Assembly: GCF_000194985.1 (NCBI RefSeq)
Contig: NZ_GL878519.1
Location: 184,882 to 248,881, forward strand
Length of the DNA stretch: 64,000 nucleotides
Reading direction: 5' to 3'
Source of the DNA: Dialister micraerophilus DSM 19965
Lineage (GTDB): Bacteria > Bacillota > Negativicutes > Veillonellales > Dialisteraceae
Of this stretch, positions 8,763 through 17,275 are shown one piece after another. A program made the position numbers and the translations under genes. The notes below the pieces were generated by a model. The model worked only from the letters and a program-made list of their open reading frames with translations, was not told the DNA's origin and made no database searches. Positions within the stretch are counted from its first letter, which is position 1; each line of letters starts with the position of its first letter.

Positions 8763-9165
8763 TTATATCACCTGATACCGATTCTAAAATACCATTTATA
8801 AACTTAAAAGAATTTTTTCCGCCATATATTTTAGCTATTTCAATTGCTTCGTTAAAAATCACATTTTTTTCTTGCTTTTCATCTTTCAAAAAAAGCATTT
8901 CAGCTATAGCAATCCTCAATATATTTTTATCTACTACATTCAACTGATTAATTGACCATTTTTTTATATGTTTTTTTATCAATAAATCAATTTCTTCATT
9001 ATTTTCTCTAACAGAATTTATTAAACTTTCAGCAAATTGCTTACCTGAGTCCGATAATTTTTTATAAATTTCAGAATTAATTTTTTCCGTCTGAGGATTT
9101 AATTCATTAGCATATAATACTTCTAATGCATATTCTCTGGAATATCTGCGTTTCATATATTTCAC
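8755..9165 (-). CDS. nusB: Transcription antitermination factor NusB
   Basis: NusB is an all-helical protein that binds boxA with S10 during rRNA antitermination. The N-terminus SREYALEVLYANEL, the middle WSINQLNVVDKNILRIAIAE and the C-terminal FNEAIEIAKIYGGKNSFKFINGIL match the family. It is 136 residues. The start could be the ATG at 9156 (MKRRYSRE) instead of 9165. It abuts the second Asp23-family gene and overlaps the TsaD-like gene by 8 bases. Confidence 0.95.
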   Translation of the reverse strand: MKYMKRRYSREYALEVLYANELNPQTEKINSEIYKKLSDSGKQFAESLINSVRENNEEIDLLIKKHIKKWSINQLNVVDKNILRIAIAEMLFLKDEKQEKNVIFNEAIEIAKIYGGKNSFKFINGILESVSGDING

Positions 9166-9513
9166 CTATTTGATAATTTCTGTAATCGTTACATTTATGT
9201 TCTCAATATTATCGGTATATCCATTCAAAATTTCTTTAACTTTTCTTTGAATTTCATTTCCCAATTCCAAAATCATAAATCCCGATTTTATCGATATTGA
9301 AATATTAACATCTATAAATCCCTTTTTGTAGTTAATCAATATACCTTTACACATTCTTTTACCGATAACTTTGGAGATTTCTTGAACTATATTTTGAAAT
9401 CCTCCTCCGGTAAATTCCACTACTCCCGGAATTGTTAATATTTCTTTTTCTAATTTGCTATAAATTTCTTCAATATTACTTTCTTTTAAAATCTTATCAT
9501 TATCCATTTTCAC
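9166..9513 (-). CDS. Asp23/Gls24-family protein (second copy)
   Basis: This small protein resembles the Asp23/Gls24 envelope-stress family: a predicted alpha/beta fold with GIDVNISISIKSGF-like strands and a C-terminal VTITEI strand. It is more diverged than its neighbour at 9523 and has an extra N-terminal segment (about 20 residues). Only 9 bases separate the two genes. Lying between the first Asp23 gene and nusB, it takes the position often held by a second Asp23 or AmaP gene in Firmicutes. Its molecular role is unknown. Confidence 0.75.
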   Translation of the reverse strand: MKMDNDKILKESNIEEIYSKLEKEILTIPGVVEFTGGGFQNIVQEISKVIGKRMCKGILINYKKGFIDVNISISIKSGFMILELGNEIQRKVKEILNGYTDNIENINVTITEIIK

Positions 9514-9522
9514 TTTTATCGG

Positions 9523-9870
9523 CTAAAAAATAATATCTTCGACGTTTACATGAACAGCTTCTACAGAAATATCTGTAATTTTTAGAATTTGTTCTTTGAC
9601 TGATTCTTGCAAATGCAATGCAACTTCGGGAATACGTTTTCCATGTTTGACAGAAATATATAAGCCTATTACAACTTCATTATTTCTAATAGATACACGT
9701 ACACCGTCAGCATCTTCAAAATTTATTACGGAAGGAATTCTATGAACAAAAGAACTGTCCATTTTATTTACTCCATCTGTTGATAAAGCAACATCGCGAG
9801 CAATATCGGCAATAAGTTCATCAGAAATCCGAATTGAACCGAGTTTATTTTTAAATTCGACAAACTCCAT
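9523..9870 (-). CDS. Asp23/Gls24-family protein
   Basis: A canonical 115-residue member: LGSIRISDELIADIARDVAL, then the strand VVIGLYISVKHGKRIPEVA and a C-terminal VEAVHVNVEDIIF. In Bacilli related proteins form a layer at the membrane through AmaP; in Clostridia they often lie between efp and nusB, as here. It starts 7 bases after the efp stop. Confidence 0.88.
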   Translation of the reverse strand: MEFVEFKNKLGSIRISDELIADIARDVALSTDGVNKMDSSFVHRIPSVINFEDADGVRVSIRNNEVVIGLYISVKHGKRIPEVALHLQESVKEQILKITDISVEAVHVNVEDIIF

Positions 9871-9877
9871 TATTTTC

Positions 9878-10438
9878 TCACTTTACACGTTCAATGTATG
9901 TTCCGGTTCTTGTGTCAATACGTAATAATTCGCCTTCATTGATAAAGAGAGGTACCTTTACATTAACACCGGTTTCCATTTTTGCATTTTTAACTGCGCC
10001 TGTTGCAGTATCTCCCCTAATTCCGGGTTCAGTTTCTACAACTTTCAATTCTACTGAATTCGGAAGTTCAACGCCGATAACTTCTCCGTTAAACAAAAGA
10101 ACTGTAATTTCCATTTCTTCTTTTATATAGTTAAGTGCATCACCTAATTGTTCATCTGTAAGCATCATTTGATCGTACGTTTCAATATCCATAAAATAAT
10201 ATGAACCGTCTGCTGCATATAAGTACTGCATCGGCTTTCTGTCTACTTGTGCAGAAGGCATTTTTTCACCTGCATTAAATGTACGTTCAACAACAGAACC
10301 TGTTTTCAAATTTTTCAATTTTGTACGAACAAATGCCGAACCCTTTCCCGGTTTCACATGTTGAAATTCTACAACTTGCCATACCATACCATCAATTTCA
10401 ATAGTTACACCATTACGAAAATCATTACTGGAAATCAT
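9878..10438 (-). CDS. efp: Elongation factor P
   Basis: EF-P rescues ribosomes stalled at polyproline. The KOW-like N-terminal domain has the tip loop [10 protein letters not shown], with Lys32 at the usual modification position. Two OB domains follow, and the C-terminal signature [19 protein letters not shown] is clear. I start at the second of two adjacent ATGs (10438) because AGGAGG is only 2 bases from the first and 5 from the second. No EF-P modification gene is visible in the window. Confidence 0.97.
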   Translation of the reverse strand: MISSNDFRNGVTIEIDGMVWQVVEFQHVKPGKGSAFVRTKLKNLKTGSVVERTFNAGEKMPSAQVDRKPMQYLYAADGSYYFMDIETYDQMMLTDEQLGDALNYIKEEMEITVLLFNGEVIGVELPNSVELKVVETEPGIRGDTATGAVKNAKMETGVNVKVPLFINEGELLRIDTRTGTYIERVK

Positions 10439-10450
10439 CATATCCTCCTG

Positions 10451-11506
10451 TTACAATGTCAAAAATTTTTTAGAATATTTTGTTAAAACAGATATTCCAT
10501 CTTCAGTTAATACGGTAGTGTCTTCTATTCTAACTCCACCCAAACCTGATATATATATTCCCGGCTCAACGGTAACAACCGTATTTTTTTGTAATACCGA
10601 AGAATCTCTTGGAGATAATACGGGAGGCTCATGTACCTCTAAGCCTACACCGTGACCGAGTGCATGTGTAAAATATTCTTCCATACCTTCTTTTCTTAAA
10701 ATTTCACGTGCAATTTCATCTACATAAGATGCCTTTAATCCCGGTTTCAATATATTTTCTACTTGTTCAATACAATTAAAAATAATGTTATATATCTTTT
10801 TCAATTTTTCCGGAACATTTCCTATTGCAACGGTACGTGTTATATCCGAATGATAACCCTTATAAATAGCTCCGAAATCAAATGTAATAATTTCACCTTC
10901 ATTAATAACTTTTTCAGTTGCAATTCCATGTGGCATAGCAGATCTTATCCCTGATGCAACTATAGTGTCAAAAGATTTTCCTTCCGAACCTTCTTCCAAC
11001 ATTGCACATTCCAATATAGATCTTAATTGTGCTTCAGTTTTTCCGGCTTTTATAAATGGAATTGTTTTTTCAAAACCGACATCGGAAATCCTGCAAGCTT
11101 CACGCACACATGCAATTTCCTCTTCGGTTTTAATAATTCTCAATACCTCCGGAGAACAAAAACTGAAAATTACATTTCCCATCAATTCTTTAAACATCAT
11201 ATAAAAACGATAAGTAAAATTACGCTCAACACCGATTTTACTTATATGCTCGGATTTTACAATATTTGCAATAACTTTACCGATTTGTCCTTTATGGTTA
11301 ATAATTTCAAAATTTGTTGTTTCCGCTTCAGCTTGTTCGGTATAACGACTATCTGTTATCAAATATTTATTTTCTTTTGTTAAAAAAAGATAACTGTCTG
11401 AGCCGGTAAATTCACTCAAATATCTACAATTTTCATCTTTTTGAATAAATATGGCATCAACATTATTATCATTTAAAAAATCTTTTATCTTTTCTGATTT
11501 CAACAT
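10451..11506 (-). CDS. M24B Xaa-Pro aminopeptidase/dipeptidase
   Basis: This metallopeptidase releases N-terminal residues before proline or splits X-Pro dipeptides. After an N-terminal creatinase-like domain (about 1-130), the pita-bread domain shows all five metal ligands: the two Asp in FDFGAIYKGYHSDITRT, His in HALGHGVGLEVHEPP, and Glu in VEPGIYI and in RIEDTTV. I start at the ATG at 11506 (MLKSEKIKDF), which matches family N-termini. The frame runs on to 11572, but that extension looks non-homologous. Upstream of efp, as in Bacillus and Clostridia. The symbol pepP is often used, but substrate choice cannot be read here. Confidence 0.92.
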   Translation of the reverse strand: MLKSEKIKDFLNDNNVDAIFIQKDENCRYLSEFTGSDSYLFLTKENKYLITDSRYTEQAEAETTNFEIINHKGQIGKVIANIVKSEHISKIGVERNFTYRFYMMFKELMGNVIFSFCSPEVLRIIKTEEEIACVREACRISDVGFEKTIPFIKAGKTEAQLRSILECAMLEEGSEGKSFDTIVASGIRSAMPHGIATEKVINEGEIITFDFGAIYKGYHSDITRTVAIGNVPEKLKKIYNIIFNCIEQVENILKPGLKASYVDEIAREILRKEGMEEYFTHALGHGVGLEVHEPPVLSPRDSSVLQKNTVVTVEPGIYISGLGGVRIEDTTVLTEDGISVLTKYSKKFLTL

Positions 11507-11572
11507 AAAAATTACCGCTTTCCCATTACTTTTAAATCCAAACAGTAAGCCATTTACATAACTTTTGCTCAT

Positions 11573-12507
11573 CTGATAAACGCTGATTTTTATAAAATTA
11601 TAATATCCTCACGATGGACCGATTATAAATATTACGCTTATAAAATAAGCTTTTTCTGCCAATTTTTACATTTCAATATTACGATATTTACATGTTTAAG
11701 TCAATTTTATAATTTTCAAATACTTCAGCAATTTAAAATTGAGTGCTTCACTTTTTTATATATAAATTACTCTTTTATTATTTTCCAGAAGCAATAAGGA
11801 TAATAATAAAGTCTAACCTTGACATATATATTTTTCTAGCTTCTCTGATTTTATTTTCTGATTGTATTTTCTGTTTTTATTCTTTCAGATATTTGTTTCG
11901 TATTAATCTACTTTCATTAATAAGTTCTTTTTTGTTATTTATAAGCTATCCTTTATTTTATATTTTTATGTATTACACAAATGTATCAGTTTTTATATAC
12001 TCCACTTGTGATTTTAAGGTTTCATTTTTACTCCTACATATAATATAATCCGTTCCAGATTATGTTCTCAATATATTTTATGTTTATTATATTTCGCTTT
12101 TCATCATTCAACAGTATACAAAACTTTTATCACTTCAAATCCTTCTCTTATAACCTCTTCAACATCTACACCTAATTAAATATAAAATTATGATGAACAA
12201 TACATTCAACTACATAAAATTACTTGAATCAATTTTTCAAAAATTATAACATCTTTTAATTTTATCAATTTGAAATATTTAAAATTCAAATAAAACATTC
12301 CTACCATTATTGCTACTAAAATCTAAAACTTAAACCATCACAATTACATTTACACAAATACAATCAAGAATACTAGTCTTTTACTTTATATTTGCCCCAT
12401 TATTTCTTTATAATTTTTTCCTATGTTTAAAAATTTATAAATTCTTTTCTATAATTATCTATAACAATAAAACAGAAAACCTATCCATGAATCATATGAT
12501 ATAACTG
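11573..12507. other. AT-rich intergenic region without a credible gene
   Basis: About 930 bases of very AT-rich sequence between the peptidase gene and the queF terminator. The longest open frame (11743-12048, plus strand) has only a GTG start and encodes mostly F, I, L, S and Y, as chance translation of such DNA would. It has no ribosome binding site. I see no tRNA, riboswitch consensus or repeat array. The 11590-11640 part may hold the peptidase promoter (TATAAT-like boxes on the minus strand). Confidence 0.6.
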
Positions 12508-12543
12508 AAAATCGATTGTATGTATTGCCATACAATCGATTTT
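12508..12543 (-). terminator. Hairpin terminator after queF
   Basis: A perfect 15-base inverted repeat (12508-12522 and 12529-12543) with a 6-base loop starts right at the queF stop codon. The stem core is ATCGATTGTATG, with A/T tracts at both ends, so it could stop transcription from either side. Confidence 0.8.
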
Positions 12544-13038
12544 TTATCTATTATTTACAATTTCAGGGTACATATCATGATTAATCAATCTGTTTTCCGC
12601 TACACCTTCCCACTTTGTACCTTTTTTTCCATAATTACAATACGGATCTATGGATAATCCGCCGCGTGGTAAAAATTTTCCCCATACTTCAATATATCTT
12701 GGTTTCAAAAGTTTTATCAAATCTTCCATTATCATGTTTACGCAATCTTCGTGAAAAGCTCCATGATTTCGATAACTGAAAAGATAAAGTTTCAATGATT
12801 TACTTTCTACTATAAATTTATCCGGTACATATGAAATATAGATTGTAGCAAAATCAGGTTGACCTGTTTTCGGACAAAGACTTGTAAATTCCGGACAATT
12901 GAATTTAACAAAATAATCTCTATCTTCATGAGAATTCGGTACCGCTTCCAAAACTTCCGGTGTTGTTTCAAATACATATTTTGTATTCTTATTTCCCAAA
13001 TGTGATAAGTCTTCAATTTTAGTTTTTCTATTATCCAT
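12544..13038 (-). CDS. queF: NADPH-dependent 7-cyano-7-deazaguanine reductase QueF
   Basis: QueF reduces preQ0 to preQ1 in queuosine biosynthesis. This is the short, unimodular type (164 residues). It has the nucleophile Cys55 in [12 protein letters not shown], Asp62, the family motif [16 protein letters not shown] (from residue 78) and HEDCV. The start ATG follows AGGAGG. It lies about 60 bases after ecfT with an AT-rich hairpin between, so co-transcription with the ECF operon is unclear. No other queuosine genes and no preQ1 riboswitch are seen in the window. Confidence 0.95.
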   Translation of the reverse strand: MDNRKTKIEDLSHLGNKNTKYVFETTPEVLEAVPNSHEDRDYFVKFNCPEFTSLCPKTGQPDFATIYISYVPDKFIVESKSLKLYLFSYRNHGAFHEDCVNMIMEDLIKLLKPRYIEVWGKFLPRGGLSIDPYCNYGKKGTKWEGVAENRLINHDMYPEIVNNR

Positions 13039-13065
13039 TTATCCTCCTAAAATACTTATGTTTAT

Positions 13066-13102
13066 TTTAATTCATAATCATTTTAAAAAATTATGAATTA
13101 AA
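13066..13102 (-). repeat. AT-only inverted repeat after ecfT
   Basis: A perfect 12-base inverted repeat (TTTAATTCATAA at 13066-13077, with its complement at 13091-13102) spans the ecfT stop. The stem has little GC, so it would be a weak terminator. It may partly insulate queF from the transporter operon or protect the 3' end of the message. Confidence 0.5.
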
Positions 13103-13781
13103 TTGTCAATAAACACTGTCCATAAACAACTCCACCGGTTACAAGCATAATTATAAACAAAAATATACAATCTTCTTTCTTGAGCGATACATGTGTGGCT
13201 TTTACTTTTTTAGTTGTACCGAAACTTCTTAATTCCAGTGCCAATGCCATTGTTTCACTCTTGTCCAACGCTCTCAAAACAAGCGGTTTTACTACAGACA
13301 TATATCTCTTCAATCTTTTGAATATATTGCCTTCTATAGCAAGTCCTCTGCAAGCTTGAGCTTCAGTTACTGCAGTATTTTCTTCCAAAAAGTCAGGAAT
13401 AAATCTAAGCCCTGCAGTAAACATAAATGCGTATTCTGTCGGAATTTTAAGTTGAGATACCATTGTGGCTGTAAGATCTTGAAGGCGTACTGTTGTTAAA
13501 AGGTATATGAATATCAAAGTCATTGCCATCATACGTATTGCAGCTTCCAATCCCTGAGCGTTTGTTCCTCCTCCAAGTATTTCTACAATACCTAAAAATG
13601 CAGCAAACAAACAAAGCATGAAAATACTTTTTATATTTGAAAATAACTCATTTGATACCAATAAAATTAATAACTCAACTCCGCAAAGTGTCAATAGTGC
13701 GTGCGGTGTTTTTAAAAATATTGCAAGTATCGCAACTATTAGCGTCAATATTATTTTAGTTAAAGGAACAAAATGTCTCAT
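13098..13781 (-). CDS. ecfT: ECF transporter transmembrane component EcfT (CbiQ family)
   Basis: EcfT is the membrane scaffold that couples the two ATPases to the substrate-binding S component. It has about five hydrophobic segments. Between them are the cytoplasmic coupling helices with the family motifs ARG/ACRGLAIEG and ELRSFG (here ALALELRSFGTTKKVK). At 227 residues it is typical. Its start directly follows the stop of the ATPase gene at 13782, the last of a three-gene transporter operon. Confidence 0.9.
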   Translation of the reverse strand: MRHFVPLTKIILTLIVAILAIFLKTPHALLTLCGVELLILLVSNELFSNIKSIFMLCLFAAFLGIVEILGGGTNAQGLEAAIRMMAMTLIFIYLLTTVRLQDLTATMVSQLKIPTEYAFMFTAGLRFIPDFLEENTAVTEAQACRGLAIEGNIFKRLKRYMSVVKPLVLRALDKSETMALALELRSFGTTKKVKATHVSLKKEDCIFLFIIMLVTGGVVYGQCLLTI

Positions 13782-14594
13782 TTATATTACCCCTTTTACT
13801 CGTTCAAACTCTTTCATAAAAACATTCATATTTTTGCAATACGGTTGTCCTTTCAGTTCTCTTCCAAGTAATACTGAATCAGGATATGCCAATTTCAACT
13901 CTTTTAAATGATACTTCCCGCTGAAAAGTTCATCAGGGTTTCCATCGAATGCAATTTTATTATTTAAAATAGCAATTACACGATCACTATATTGTGCCAC
14001 TATATCCATATCATGCGTTACAAGTATTACACCTATTCCCTTGCTTACCAAATCTTTCATCAATTTTACCAAACGCAATTTCTCTACATTATCCTGACCG
14101 CTTGTAGGTTCATCCAATATAATATACTTTGTTTTCATCGCCAATGCAGATGCTATAGCTACCCTTTGCTGATTTCCACGATTCAAAGTTCGAGGATATT
14201 TGTTTCTTAAATCACTTATTTTGCAAATTTCTAAGGCTTCTTCAAATATTTCTTTCAACTTTTGTCCTTTTATACCTTTCTGAATCGGGCCGAAAGCTAC
14301 TTCTTCTTCAACTGTAGGCATAAACATTTGTCTGTCCGGTTGCTGAAATACATATCCTATAAAACTGCTTCTTCCGGATGCTTTCATTTTAGTTATATCT
14401 TCATCATCATGAATTATTTTACCTTCAACCGGCATTTCCAATCCGGTTAAAAGTCTTGTTATAGTGGTTTTTCCACTTCCGTTTCTTCCTACTATGCAAA
14501 CAAATTCGCCTTCTTTAAAGGAAATATTTATTCCTTCGAGTATCATAGGTGATTTTTTATTATATCTAAAAAATATTTTTGACATTTCCAACAT
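13782..14594 (-). CDS. ECF transporter ATPase with degenerate signature motif
   Basis: A cytoplasmic ABC ATPase of the EcfA type, 270 residues. Walker A is GRNGSGKT (36-43), the Q-loop is VFQQPDRQ with Gln84, Walker B plus catalytic Glu is IILDEP (Glu162) and the switch His is 194. The ABC signature, however, reads LNRGNQQR (137-144) instead of LSGGQ. Its partner at 14598 has the opposite defect, so the heterodimer would have one normal and one degenerate ATP site. It lies 3 bases after the upstream fusion gene and abuts ecfT. Confidence 0.92.
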   Translation of the reverse strand: MLEMSKIFFRYNKKSPMILEGINISFKEGEFVCIVGRNGSGKTTITRLLTGLEMPVEGKIIHDDEDITKMKASGRSSFIGYVFQQPDRQMFMPTVEEEVAFGPIQKGIKGQKLKEIFEEALEICKISDLRNKYPRTLNRGNQQRVAIASALAMKTKYIILDEPTSGQDNVEKLRLVKLMKDLVSKGIGVILVTHDMDIVAQYSDRVIAILNNKIAFDGNPDELFSGKYHLKELKLAYPDSVLLGRELKGQPYCKNMNVFMKEFERVKGVI

Positions 14595-14597
14595 ATT

Positions 14598-16070
14598 TTA
14601 TCTCCCTTCACCCGCCAACTCATTTACACAGAACACCGCATTTTCTATTTTTGTAAAAGGTTTATTTATATTGAATCCTTTTTGCTCCAATTCCAATTGA
14701 ACCAAGCTCAGCGGTGGAATGGCTTCTTCATATATACCGTTATTATACATATACTCTATAACTTCTTTTGGAGTTCCGTCTTTTGCAATTTCACCTTTTT
14801 CCATCAATACAAATCTTGATGCATAGTGCATAACCGATGACAAATCATGTTCGGCTATTATCACTGTAATATTTCTTGTACGGTTAAGTCTTCCTACCAT
14901 TTCATAAAATACACTTACACCTTCAGGATCCATTGCAGATGCCGGAGAATCCATAATAAGTACTTCCGGATTTGTAACAAGTACGGTAGCCAATATCAAT
15001 CTTTGTTTCTGTCCGCCGGAAAGTGTATTTACAGCGGATTTTTCCATTCCTGATAGTCCGACTTCTTTCAATGTTTCTTTTATTCTGTTTCTGATTTCTT
15101 CATAATCATATCCTCTGTTTTCAAGAGTAAATGCCATTTCTTCTTCTACTGTCATTGTCACGAATTGCGACTGATAATCTTCCAATATTACACCTATATT
15201 TTCAGAAAGTTCGGATACACTTGACTGAGTAATCGCTTTTCCAAGAGTAAAGCACATTCCTTTTAAAGTACCTCCGAAATAATTTGGAGCTGCACCTATC
15301 ATTGTCATAAGTAATGTACTTTTACCCGATCCGCTTTCACCTGTAATTACTATAAATTCACCTTTTTGTATTGAAAGATTTATATCTTTTATCGCGTAAT
15401 GTTCATCGGAAAGATATGAATAATATGTATGTTCCAAACTTATAATTCCTTCATTACTCTGTTTAAAAACAAGTCCTTCATGATTTTTCTCAACAATTTC
15501 TTTTGATGATTTGGAAATTCTCATATCAAAGAAATTTTTTGCAGGTATATATATAAATGGAGTAATGATTGCATTGGCAACACCTACTGAAACTACCATC
15601 GGAAGCATCGCATACAATAATACATTTACAGGGATTCCCATAACTGAAACTAAAATCGATACAAAGACGCCTCCACTAACTACTGTTGCAAAAAATCCTG
15701 CCAATGCCGGTTTCAAATCAAATTTCTTTATTTTAAGTTCAGGTAATACATGAACTATAAATGCCGCAACATATCCGCCTGCAAGTTCAGCCGGAAAATC
15801 TCCATAAGGAAATGCAGACTTACTTGTAAATACTTCCAATAATGCCGCTACCAAGCAAATTCCTGCACATTTTCTATAAGAAGGCTTCAATAATAAAATT
15901 GCAGCTACATACGTTGCAATCATCCAGCCCGGCGTAATCCCCGCTATTGACGGTGACACTAAGTGAAGTATCGTTCCTATAGCAAGTAACAACGTCGATA
16001 CTGTCAACCAACGATACTTACCTCCTCTTGCTTTTATAAAAATCGGTAAATTGTCTTTGGTTATATTCAT
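14598..16070 (-). CDS. Fusion of TrpP-like S component with ECF ATPase
   Basis: Residues 1-185 are hydrophobic with about six membrane segments and resemble an ECF substrate-binding (S) component. ISPxxAGITPGWM-type and ANAIITPF elements suggest the TrpP (tryptophan) group, though this is not proven. Residues 208-450 are an ABC ATPase with Walker A GESGSGKS (244-251), signature LSGGQKQR (350-357) and switch His408. The Walker B glutamate is replaced by Ser375 (LIMDSP), and the Q-loop reads ILEDYQ. A C-terminal tail follows. The gene is first in the operon, directly behind a T-box leader with a UGG specifier, so tryptophan uptake is the favoured role. Confidence 0.85.
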   Translation of the reverse strand: MNITKDNLPIFIKARGGKYRWLTVSTLLLAIGTILHLVSPSIAGITPGWMIATYVAAILLLKPSYRKCAGICLVAALLEVFTSKSAFPYGDFPAELAGGYVAAFIVHVLPELKIKKFDLKPALAGFFATVVSGGVFVSILVSVMGIPVNVLLYAMLPMVVSVGVANAIITPFIYIPAKNFFDMRISKSSKEIVEKNHEGLVFKQSNEGIISLEHTYYSYLSDEHYAIKDINLSIQKGEFIVITGESGSGKSTLLMTMIGAAPNYFGGTLKGMCFTLGKAITQSSVSELSENIGVILEDYQSQFVTMTVEEEMAFTLENRGYDYEEIRNRIKETLKEVGLSGMEKSAVNTLSGGQKQRLILATVLVTNPEVLIMDSPASAMDPEGVSVFYEMVGRLNRTRNITVIIAEHDLSSVMHYASRFVLMEKGEIAKDGTPKEVIEYMYNNGIYEEAIPPLSLVQLELEQKGFNINKPFTKIENAVFCVNELAGEGR

Positions 16071-16098
16071 ATAAATCCCTCCTATTCAAAATTCGCAT

Positions 16099-16141
16099 AA
16101 AAAAACCTTTCGTGCCTTGCACATTTGCAAGGGACGAAAGG
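16099..16141 (-). terminator. T-box attenuator terminator
   Basis: A strong hairpin (CCTTTCGTCCCTTGCA ... TGCAAGGCACGAAAGG, 16141-16106) is followed by seven T residues on the minus strand (16105-16099). Its 5' side follows the T-box sequence, the standard geometry for competition with the antiterminator. Confidence 0.92.
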
Positions 16142-16376
16142 ATAAATTCCGCGGTACCACCCTAATTGGACTAAGCCCACCTCAACGCACGGCATTTTGC
16201 GATGCGAGCTTCATTATATCGGTTGAAGTTCCGTCAGTGCCTACTCTTAACGATTCGGACTGCACCTCACAGGCCCATTCATGTATGAACATCATGTCGT
16301 ATTCTCACCGGCGCCGACTCTCTTTATTGATTAATTCATTCACTACTCTCCCTGATCACAGGTAGTATTTAATTAA
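16099..16376 (-). promoter_or_regulatory. T-box riboswitch, tryptophan-specific (UGG specifier)
   Basis: A tRNA-sensing leader that allows transcription when uncharged tRNA is bound. The T-box core AGGGTGGTACCGCGG lies at 16163-16149. Stem I shows the GGTGAGAATACGAC segment, and the specifier region reads GAA-TGG-G-CCTGTGAG. Aligning this with known leaders places the specifier at 16277-16275 (TGG, Trp). The base after TGG in the T-box bulge is T, which pairs best with an A discriminator. Bacterial tRNA-Trp usually has G, so a G-U pair would be needed. It controls the ECF transporter operon, and probably tryptophan supply. Confidence 0.85.
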
Positions 16377-16381
16377 CTCGA

Positions 16382-16410
16382 ATTATAGCATCAAGCTTTT
16401 TTGTTGTCAA
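16382..16410 (-). promoter_or_regulatory. Consensus sigma-A promoter of the T-box/ECF operon
   Basis: TTGACA (16410-16405), a 17-base spacer and TATAAT (16387-16382): both hexamers match consensus perfectly. The promoter overlaps the last codons and stop of mscS (stop at 16391). Transcription should start near 16376, giving a leader of about 300 bases. Confidence 0.93.
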
Positions 16411-17272
16411 CACTTTCATTATTTTTTTGATAAATTTCAAGTTTAGGAAAAGGAAGTTCTATTCCGGCCTTATCTAAAGCTTCCAATGCATTTATATATA
16501 ATTCACTTTGAGCTTCAAAATAAGCTTTTCTGTCAACTCTGACCCTTACATAAATTCTTACACCGTATTCAGCAAGCCCTTTTACATACACTTCTACAAT
16601 TTTTTTATCTACAACATATTTATCTTTTTGAAAAGTTTTTCTTAACAACTCAATACACTTTACAAGATTAGTATCATATCCTACATCAAAATTAAACTCA
16701 ATATTTCTCGTATCGAAAAATGAATAGTTTTTGATTATACTGTTATTTATTTGTAAATTAGGAATAATTATCATTTGTCTTGCTGTTGTTTCTATTTGCG
16801 TATACATAACTCTTATGTTTCTGACATTTCCCTCATAACCGGATACTGATATATAATCACCTACTTGAAACGGTTTGAATATTAAAATAAAAACACCCGA
16901 TGCAACATTACCGATATTATCTTTAAGACCCATACCTACACCGATACCGAGTCCTCCTAAAACGGCTGCGAGAGATGTAGTGGAGACGCCTGCTACGCTA
17001 AGCGAAATCATTGCAACTACTATAATTGCTAAAAAATAAATAATTTCAGTCAAAAAATTTATTGCTGAAGGTTCTATAGTACTTTTCTTCAATATTTTTA
17101 ATGCAAATTTACGTATCTGTATGCAAATAAAAAATCCAATCAAAAAAACTATAACGGCTAAAATTATATTAATACCGTTTATTAATGCCCATTTTTTTAC
17201 TGAAATAAGCAAATTTTCTGTCCAATCTACACGCTCAGTTACAACTTTCTGCACTACATTATTCTCAGGCAT
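16391..17272 (-). CDS. Small-conductance mechanosensitive channel, MscS family
   Basis: An inner-membrane channel that releases solutes upon hypo-osmotic shock. Three hydrophobic segments occur (about residues 30-50, 68-90 and 95-115). The third is the pore helix with the glycine/alanine pattern GGLGIGVGMGLKDNIGN. The beta domain follows (FQVGDYISVSGYEGNVRNI). At 293 residues it matches the compact MscS type. It starts 3 bases after folD ends. Confidence 0.93.
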   Translation of the reverse strand: MPENNVVQKVVTERVDWTENLLISVKKWALINGINIILAVIVFLIGFFICIQIRKFALKILKKSTIEPSAINFLTEIIYFLAIIVVAMISLSVAGVSTTSLAAVLGGLGIGVGMGLKDNIGNVASGVFILIFKPFQVGDYISVSGYEGNVRNIRVMYTQIETTARQMIIIPNLQINNSIIKNYSFFDTRNIEFNFDVGYDTNLVKCIELLRKTFQKDKYVVDKKIVEVYVKGLAEYGVRIYVRVRVDRKAYFEAQSELYINALEALDKAGIELPFPKLEIYQKNNESVDNKKA

Positions 17273-17275
17273 ATT

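Noticed and set aside
11743..12048. Open frame of 101 codons on the plus strand, hydrophobic
   Set aside because: GTG start without ribosome binding site; composition (F, I, L, S, Y) is what AT-rich non-coding DNA gives by chance.
13039..13097. preQ1 riboswitch upstream of queF
   Set aside because: The short gap contains only an AT-rich inverted repeat and none of the conserved preQ1 aptamer bases.
16149..16277. T-box specificity for methionine or glycine from shifted codon register (ATG or GGC)
   Set aside because: Spacing from the specifier to the closing TGAG segment matches known leaders only when TGG is the codon; the discriminator base remains a small doubt.
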